Under the pieces are notes generated by a model. The model was not told where the DNA came from and searched no databases. It was given only the letters and a program-made list of their open reading frames with translations. Made by a program: the position numbers and the translations under genes. From Pseudomonas benzenivorans (GTDB taxonomy: Bacteria > Pseudomonadota > Gammaproteobacteria > Pseudomonadales > Pseudomonadaceae), in NCBI RefSeq assembly GCF_024397895.1, contig NZ_CP073346.1, positions 3,224,001 through 3,288,000 of the forward strand: a stretch of 64,000 nucleotides of DNA, given 5' to 3'. Positions 58,647-64,000 of the stretch are shown here, piece after piece. Position 1 is the stretch's first letter; the number at the start of each line of letters is the position of its first letter.

Positions 58647-59327
58647 ATGAAAATTCTGGTGGCCGAAGATGAGCCCAAGACCGGCATCTACCTGCAGCAG
58701 GGCCTCAGCGAGGCCGGCTTCAACGTGGATCGGGTGATGACTGGCACCGAAGCCCTGCAATATGCCCTCGAGCAGCCCTATGACCTGCTGATTCTCGATG
58801 TGATGATGCCCGGCCTGGACGGCTGGGAGGTCCTGCGCCTGGTGCGGGCAGCCGGCAAGGCGATGCCGGTGCTGTTCCTCACCGCCCGCGACCGGGTCGA
58901 GGACCGGGTCAAGGGGCTCGAGTTGGGCGCCGACGACTACCTGATCAAGCCCTTCGCCTTCTCCGAGCTGCTGGCCAGGGTGCGCACGCTGCTGCGTCGC
59001 GGCAACAGCGCGCCGAGCCTGGCCAGCCTGCAGATCGCCGACCTGGAGGTCGACCTGCTCAAGCGCCGGGCCATTCGCGCCGGCAAGCGTATCGACCTGA
59101 CCGCCAAGGAGTTCGCCCTGCTCGAGCTGCTGCTGCGTCGGCGTGGCGAGGTGTTGCCCAAGTCGCTGATCGCCTCGCAGGTGTGGGACATGAACTTCGA
59201 CAGCGACACCAATGTCATCGAGGTCGCCGTGCGCCGCCTGCGGGCGAAGATCGACGATGAGTTCGCAGTCAAGCTGATCCATACCGTGCGCGGCATGGGT
59301 TATATGCTCGAGGAGCCGGAGTCTTGA
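58647..59327 (+). CDS. copR: heavy-metal response regulator CopR
   Basis: A 226-residue OmpR/PhoB-type regulator. The receiver's phosphoacceptor is D51 in [15 protein letters not shown] with K101-type FLTARD...LIKPF. The winged helix at the C terminus has [20 protein letters not shown] and [11 protein letters not shown]. It activates copper genes when phosphorylated by CopS. The stop overlaps the copS TTG. Confidence 0.93.
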   Translation: MKILVAEDEPKTGIYLQQGLSEAGFNVDRVMTGTEALQYALEQPYDLLILDVMMPGLDGWEVLRLVRAAGKAMPVLFLTARDRVEDRVKGLELGADDYLIKPFAFSELLARVRTLLRRGNSAPSLASLQIADLEVDLLKRRAIRAGKRIDLTAKEFALLELLLRRRGEVLPKSLIASQVWDMNFDSDTNVIEVAVRRLRAKIDDEFAVKLIHTVRGMGYMLEEPES

Positions 59328-60691
59328 TCAATCGGCTGTCCCTGACGGCCCGTATGAGCCTGATGTTCATGCTGGCGGTGGCCGCGGTGTTGACTATCGC
59401 GGCGCTGAGTTTCAATCGCCTCAGCCAGCATCACTTCGAATTGCTCGATCGTCAGACCCTGGAGGAGAAGCTCGCTTCCACCCAGGGCATCCTCCGGGCG
59501 GCGCCCGGCACCGACCTGGCGAAGGCGCGGGGGCAGCTGAATGCGCTGCTGGGCGCGCACCATGATCTGAGCGCGCTGATCCTCGATGGTGACGGCAGCG
59601 TGCTGTTCTCCAGTACGGACTCGCTGAGCATCCCGGCGCGGTATCGCCGCTATCCCGAGGCCACGCTGTGGGAGTGGCAGGCCGGCAAGCGCATGTACCG
59701 CGGCATCACCGCGCCCGTACCGATAGCGCGCGGCGAGCCGCTGACGGTGCTGCTGGCGCTCGACGTGACCACCCACATGTCGTTCTTCGGCACGTTGCAG
59801 CGCTGGTTCTGGTTCGGCCTGGCCATCAGCGCCCTGGTCAGCGCCGGGCTGGGCTGGGTGGTGGCGCGCAGCGGGCTGCGGCCGTTGCGCCGAGTCACCG
59901 AGCTGGCGGCATCGATGTCGGCCAAGTCGCTCAATGAGCGCATTCCCCTGGAGCCGGTACCGCTGGAGCTGCAGCAACTGGCGACCTCGTTCAACGCCAT
60001 GCTGGGCCGGCTGGACGAGGCCTTCGTGCGCCTCTCCAGCTTCTCCGCGGACATCGCCCACGAACTGCGTACACCGCTCAGCAGCCTGATGACCCACACC
60101 GAGGTCATTCTCAGCCGCAAGCGCGACGTCGAAGCCTACGAGGAGAATCTTCATTCCAACCTGGAGGACCTCAGGCGCATGGCGCGGATGATCGACGACA
60201 TGCTGTTTCTGGCCAAGTCGGACAACGGCCTGATCATTCCGCAGCAGCAACCGGTCGCCCTCGAGTCCGTGGTGAGCAAGCTGTTCGACTACTACCAGCT
60301 GCTGGCCGACGAGCGAGGGATCACGCTCAGGGTATCCGGGGCGGCCAGCGTCTGCGGCGACCCGCTGATGCTGCACCGGGCGATCTCGAATCTGCTGTCC
60401 AATGCCCTGCGCTACACCGCCGAAGGCCAGGTCATCTCGGTGGATATCCGCCAGAGCGATTCGGCTGTCGAACTGGTGGTGGAAAATCCGGGGGAAAGCA
60501 TTGCCCCGGAACACCTCGAGCGCCTGTTCGACAGGTTCTACCGCGCCGATCCGGCACGCCGGGAGGGCGGGCCGAGCAATGCAGGCCTGGGGCTGGCGAT
60601 CACCCGCTCGATCGTCGAGGCCCATGGCGGCCGCATCTGGTGTACCTCGATGGATGGACGGACGGCGTTCCACATGGCGTTCGCCAGCTAG
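59324..60691 (+). CDS. copS: heavy-metal sensor histidine kinase CopS
   Basis: A 455-residue IrlB/CusS-type kinase. Membrane segments lie at about 12-32 and 160-182 around a periplasmic sensor loop, followed by HAMP. The phosphoacceptor is H246 in [15 protein letters not shown], and the ATPase has [10 protein letters not shown] and [11 protein letters not shown]. It starts at a TTG overlapping the copR stop. Confidence 0.93.
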   Translation: MINRLSLTARMSLMFMLAVAAVLTIAALSFNRLSQHHFELLDRQTLEEKLASTQGILRAAPGTDLAKARGQLNALLGAHHDLSALILDGDGSVLFSSTDSLSIPARYRRYPEATLWEWQAGKRMYRGITAPVPIARGEPLTVLLALDVTTHMSFFGTLQRWFWFGLAISALVSAGLGWVVARSGLRPLRRVTELAASMSAKSLNERIPLEPVPLELQQLATSFNAMLGRLDEAFVRLSSFSADIAHELRTPLSSLMTHTEVILSRKRDVEAYEENLHSNLEDLRRMARMIDDMLFLAKSDNGLIIPQQQPVALESVVSKLFDYYQLLADERGITLRVSGAASVCGDPLMLHRAISNLLSNALRYTAEGQVISVDIRQSDSAVELVVENPGESIAPEHLERLFDRFYRADPARREGGPSNAGLGLAITRSIVEAHGGRIWCTSMDGRTAFHMAFAS

Positions 60692-60792
60692 CTGCGGGGA
60701 ATCCAGGTCCTATGCCCAAGGCGAGCCGGCCGTTGGGGCTGGCAGTGCAGTTCCGGCTGCTCATCGGTTGTTGCGACGGCCAGGCAATCCAT

Positions 60793-61545
60793 TCAGAACG
60801 AATGGCTGAGCAGCAATCCACCGCCGGAGTCCGGGCTGGCATCGGAGAACCCTTTGAGCGCGTACAGCTGCACCTTCCAGGATGGGCTGAGTCGCTGGCT
60901 CAGGAACAGCGTGATCTCCTGGGTCTCGTGGCCATTGGCGGTCACCTTCTGGCGCCAGTCATAGGCCGCGCCCACGGAAGTCGCGGGCGCAAGCCTGGTA
61001 ACGAAGCCGAGTGAGGCGTAGATCGGGTCGCGAAAGTCCGTGCCCGCTGGGTCGCCGAACTTCTTCCAGCCCAGGGTGGCAAAACCACTGAGCGCACCGA
61101 AGCTCCGGGCGAGGTCGATCTGGGCGGAGTAGTCGGTCTTGCCGGTACCGAGGCAGCGATCTTCATCGGCAGTGGGCAGCTTGACCTTGCCGACCAGGTC
61201 CAGAAACAGCCCGTCGCCTCGACTGCCGTCCAGCAGTGCATAGCCCGCGCTGGCCACAGTGTCGCCCAGGCCGCTTTCAACGCTGGCGCAGCCCCCGGAC
61301 AAGGGTTCGCCATCCGGGCCCACCGAGGGATTGCTGATGCGCAGGTAGGGGATGGTCAGTTTGTAGATCAGCGGGCCCGTTTCATACCTGGCGATCACCG
61401 GTACATACCAGGTCTCGCTGGTGACGGGCGTCCCATACCGGCCCCGCGAGTAATCCAGGCCCGTTGTCAGCGTGAACGACTCGGCAAGGGCGGGCATGGC
61501 CAGGAATACCAGCAGGCCTGGCAGGATCACTCGAACGCCTCTCAT
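60793..61545 (-). CDS. outer-membrane beta-barrel-like protein
   Basis: A 250-residue secreted protein with signal peptide MRGVRVILPGLLVFLAMPALA and alternating strand pattern ending LLLSHSF, the terminal Phe of barrels. Family name is not certain; such proteins are often annotated as transporters. Two Cys lie in GGCASVESGLG and DRCLGTG. Its link to the copper genes is unproven. Confidence 0.6.
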   Translation of the reverse strand: MRGVRVILPGLLVFLAMPALAESFTLTTGLDYSRGRYGTPVTSETWYVPVIARYETGPLIYKLTIPYLRISNPSVGPDGEPLSGGCASVESGLGDTVASAGYALLDGSRGDGLFLDLVGKVKLPTADEDRCLGTGKTDYSAQIDLARSFGALSGFATLGWKKFGDPAGTDFRDPIYASLGFVTRLAPATSVGAAYDWRQKVTANGHETQEITLFLSQRLSPSWKVQLYALKGFSDASPDSGGGLLLSHSF

Positions 61546-61701
61546 GTCTACCTCGTTGCTATCGCGATATCGAAGCCCGGATTTCCAGCGTGGCCCGCCC
61601 CGACGCCAGCTTCACCGCGTCCGGCTACCCCGGCTCCCCGGTGGGCCGGGCGGGAACACCATCGCACCCGCTTTAGCTTAGCCGGCTATCTGCTTCGCGC
61701 T

Positions 61702-63087
61702 TCAGCCCGGGCCGGAGCTGTCGACTCGCTCGGGCCTGTCCACGCGCTCTATCCGCTCGATCCGTTCCGGCTTGTCATCGCGATCGATCCGTTCGATCCG
61801 TTCGACCCGTTCCGGCTTGTCATCGCGATCTATCCGCTCGATCCGCTCGATCCGCTCGATCCGCTCGACTCGCACGCCGTTCTCGAAGATTTCGATCCGT
61901 TCCCGGGTTTCCAGTCGGTCGGCGGATTCACGGATCTCGATCCGCTCGCGACGCTCCAGGTCGCCGGAAGCGGACTCCTCTCTGCGCTCGATTCTCTCCC
62001 GGGTCTCGCCGTCATGGCTTCGCACGCGCGACTCAGTGGTGCGTCGGCCAGAACCCGTACTTTCGTGCTGCTCGGTGTCTGTGCTGGACGCGCTGTCTTG
62101 GCCCGAACCCTGCTGGCTGGAGGAGAAGGGGCGCTCAGGGGAAAGATCGATGCGCGCGGCCCGGATTTCCCGTTCCTTGCTGAATATGCCGGTCACCCGA
62201 ATACGCCGGTCGACCGCGAGGTCGCCGACCTGCCCGCCGGAGTAGGCGGTGCTGCGGTCCACATAGGCCGTGAACCCGCCGAGTTCGATGCGATTGCCCT
62301 GTTGGCCGCGCACCAGACCCTCCACCAGCGCGTTACGCACCCGTCCGGCGAAGGGGATGCCGGGATCGCGCTGCGTACGGGCGACATTCAGCCGCTTGCC
62401 GTCCCAGGTCCCGCGCACCAGCACCTCGCCGCTGGGTGCCAGCGGCTTGCTCAGGGCCAGCCCCTGCAGGTCGCCGGCTCGCTGCACGGCGCCGATTGCG
62501 CTGACCTGCGTCAGGTTCGGTGCCCGATCAATCCGGCTGGCAACCACTTCGCCCCGGGCATTGCGCAGGCCGCTGACCCGTACCGGCTCGCCGATGCGCA
62601 AGCCTTGCGCTACCCGGGCCCCCGGCGCGAGGTGAACAGGTTGCTGCATTACGCGCAGCGCGGCGGCGCCCGCCTGTGCATCCGTAATCGGACCTTCATA
62701 GGCGTGCAGGATGGCGATGCTGCGTGCCCGCAGCCCGTGGGGCGAAGCGCTGGCCTCCACCGCCACCACCTGGCCGACGGCCAGCCTGTCGGTGCTGGCG
62801 GGGGCGCCGTTCTCACTGAGCGCAACCGCGGAGTCGAAGTGCACTTCCACGCCATTGACGCAGATGGAGCCAAAGCCGGTGATGGTGCCCACAATGCCCG
62901 TGCCGCCCATTCCGCCCTCATCGGCAGGCGCACCGGTGCCGCCGATGCCGCCGGTGGCAACGGCGCCCGTGCCGCCCATGCCGCCCGGATCAATGCAGGC
63001 GGGAGCCGCGCTCAGCGGCGTCGAGGCGAGCAGCAAGGGTCCGCATAGGAAAGCGATCGCGTACAGGAGGCGAGAAGCAGTGCTCAT
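61702..63087 (-). CDS. DUF5666-domain secreted protein with ERI-rich repeat tail
   Basis: A 461-residue protein. A signal peptide is followed by Gly-rich GGMGGTG repeats near residues 34-65, several DUF5666-like beta units (VGTITGFGSICVNGVEVHF, FAGRVRNALVEGLVRG), and from about 330 an acidic/basic tail. The end of the tail repeats ERIDRDDKPERVERI. It overlaps the upstream DUF6502 gene by ATGA. Function is unknown; the tail may be a coiled coil or linker. Confidence 0.7.
   Translation of the reverse strand: MSTASRLLYAIAFLCGPLLLASTPLSAAPACIDPGGMGGTGAVATGGIGGTGAPADEGGMGGTGIVGTITGFGSICVNGVEVHFDSAVALSENGAPASTDRLAVGQVVAVEASASPHGLRARSIAILHAYEGPITDAQAGAAALRVMQQPVHLAPGARVAQGLRIGEPVRVSGLRNARGEVVASRIDRAPNLTQVSAIGAVQRAGDLQGLALSKPLAPSGEVLVRGTWDGKRLNVARTQRDPGIPFAGRVRNALVEGLVRGQQGNRIELGGFTAYVDRSTAYSGGQVGDLAVDRRIRVTGIFSKEREIRAARIDLSPERPFSSSQQGSGQDSASSTDTEQHESTGSGRRTTESRVRSHDGETRERIERREESASGDLERRERIEIRESADRLETRERIEIFENGVRVERIERIERIERIDRDDKPERVERIERIDRDDKPERIERIERVDRPERVDSSGPG
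61723..61880 (-). repeat. 9-base and 45-base tandem repeats in the DUF5666 gene
   Basis: Nine-base units (CGGATCGAG, coding ERI/RIE) and a longer 45-base unit coding ERIDRDDKPERVERI are repeated. The same DNA also gives serine-rich open frames on the other strand, which are not genes. Confidence 0.8.
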
Positions 63088-63959
63088 GACGAACTGGCCT
63101 TGGTCGGTGGGACGCCTGGCGGCGGGCTGGGTTCAGTGTAGAAATACAGGCCGATGGTGATGCGCTGCCGGGCGTCCGGGGCCGGAGCGTCCCGCTCCTC
63201 CAGTTCGGCGGCCAACTGGTTGAAGCCGATCAGCACCTGCATGCCTTCGGCCTGAACGGCTTCGCGCAGTTGGCAAACCGCGGCGGGGGACAGGCTGTCG
63301 TAGTGGACGCTGCGCTCGAAGAAGGGCGCCCCGCTCTCTGTCAGGTTGTGCACGGCGGCGCAGGCATGGTCGTGCAGGTTGTGTTGGAAGTAGGCGGCCT
63401 TCTCGTCAAACCCCTTTTGTGGGATGAACGCCTTGGTCTCCAGGTGGACGCGGTCCTGGTCGTCCAATCGCACGACGCCCAGGCGCAGCCACTCGTCGAG
63501 CACGACGCGGGCACGAATATCCTTGCTGACTTGAGCCACCAGCGCGTCGAACGAGCACTGGTCATTCGTGCTGGCCAGGCGCGCCAGGGGCAGCGGACTG
63601 CCGGGTCGCTCGCAGAAGGGTGTGCTGTTCAACCAGACACTGACCAGGTGGGCCCCGAACGAGATGATTTCGGGCAGCGCAACGTCCGGCTCGTCCGCCT
63701 TGGCCCGCAGGCGCCGGACATCCTTGCGATGCACGCCGGTCAGCAGGCTGACCCGGCTGTCGGTCGGGGGCTTGTCGTCGAGACGAAACTCGCGCTCGGC
63801 AACATCGACGAATATCGCCTTGAGCAACTCGGCAAAGCCGTTATAGGTGACCCCCTTCTTGAGCATCAGCCTCACCAATGGGCGCATCACGTGTTGCAGC
63901 GCCGGCAGCAGAGAAGGGGGCAGAGTGGGCATTCGCATGTACGGCTTACCTTGGGACAT
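63084..63959 (-). CDS. DUF6502 family protein
   Basis: A 291-residue soluble protein matching DUF6502 by LLKKGVTYNGFAELLKAIFV-like and TDSRVSLLTGVHRKDVRRLR, which looks like a DNA-binding helix-turn-helix near residues 65-85. It has no signal peptide. It overlaps the DUF5666 gene and may regulate it; this is inference. An ATG seven codons in is an alternative start. Confidence 0.72.
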   Translation of the reverse strand: MSQGKPYMRMPTLPPSLLPALQHVMRPLVRLMLKKGVTYNGFAELLKAIFVDVAEREFRLDDKPPTDSRVSLLTGVHRKDVRRLRAKADEPDVALPEIISFGAHLVSVWLNSTPFCERPGSPLPLARLASTNDQCSFDALVAQVSKDIRARVVLDEWLRLGVVRLDDQDRVHLETKAFIPQKGFDEKAAYFQHNLHDHACAAVHNLTESGAPFFERSVHYDSLSPAAVCQLREAVQAEGMQVLIGFNQLAAELEERDAPAPDARQRITIGLYFYTEPSPPPGVPPTKASSS

Positions 63960-64000
63960 TGGTGTGCGGGGAGGCTTTCTGAGCGCCCGGGCCGCGGTTT

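Noticed and set aside
61723..61880. CRISPR-like short repeats
   Set aside because: Units are 9 or 45 bases, directly adjacent, with no unique spacers and no cas genes; they keep a reading frame.
61772..62245. Serine/arginine repeat frame (SIRSIRS) on the plus strand
   Set aside because: It is the reverse reading of the ERI repeats in the DUF5666 gene and lacks a ribosome site.

Overview
This 64 kb window is GC-rich chromosomal DNA from a gammaproteobacterium and reads as a Pseudomonas. The S10/spc/alpha ribosomal genes run into ferritin and uvrA. An oprG-type porin and a nrdR-ribD-ribC-ribBX-ribH-nusB-thiL-pgpA-ribA-dxs-ispA-xseB block follow an order I recall from P. aeruginosa. Coding density is high, many starts overlap the preceding stop, and I see no tRNA, rRNA, insertion sequence, integrase or CRISPR array. 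Species cannot be fixed from the sequence alone; statements about gene order in other pseudomonads are from memory.

Region by region. (1) 1-11445: tail of rplB, then the S10-end, spc and alpha operon genes through secY, rpmJ, rpoA and rplQ. Two spacers inside this array (4321-4503 and 8399-8531) each hold a hairpin followed at once by a TTGATT-N17 promoter, so the array looks divided into transcription units. (2) 11446-20450: NhaC-type antiporter, FtnA-type ferritin, uvrA, a YajR-like MFS carrier, ssb and two nucleotide-sugar SDR genes. (3) 20449-26236: oprG, then a divergent DUF3450-TtpC-ExbB-ExbD-TonB-TPR energy-transduction operon behind a Fur-like box. (4) 26270-29450: a zinc-starvation operon (ZrgA/DUF2796, ABC ATPase, FtsX-like permease, DUF3299) with a near-consensus Zur box. 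(5) 29530-41334: housekeeping genes and riboflavin synthesis with an FMN riboswitch, a possible leader ORF, a RibBX whose GTP cyclohydrolase half is degenerate, and a true RibA further down. (6) 41334-47649: BtuF-like protein, BtuB receptor with a cobalamin riboswitch, then the isoprenoid genes dxs, ispA, xseB.

(7) 47752-61545 is accessory and metal-centred. It has a mer-type set (merR, merT, merP) without merA but with a GDCCVxC protein. Next come a CcdA/TlpA thiol-redox pair and a copper block: CopG-like DUF411, a His-rich-tailed cytochrome c, CopB with tandem metal-binding repeats, CopA, a PtrA-like small protein, a bufferin-like peptide, CopZ, a second TlpA, small membrane proteins and the CopRS two-component system. 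Three CopR-type boxes, one CueR-type promoter and one MerR-type promoter can be read directly, so three metal regulators appear to converge here. (8) 60793-63959 ends with an outer-membrane-type protein and an overlapping DUF6502/DUF5666 pair whose secreted member has an ERI-rich repeat tail.

Much of the window works as envelope and metal homeostasis (Fe via Fur/TonB/ferritin, Zn via Zur, cobalamin via BtuB/BtuF, Cu via CopRS/CueR, Hg via MerR) set among conserved translation and cofactor genes. All genes appear intact; only rplB is cut by the window edge.
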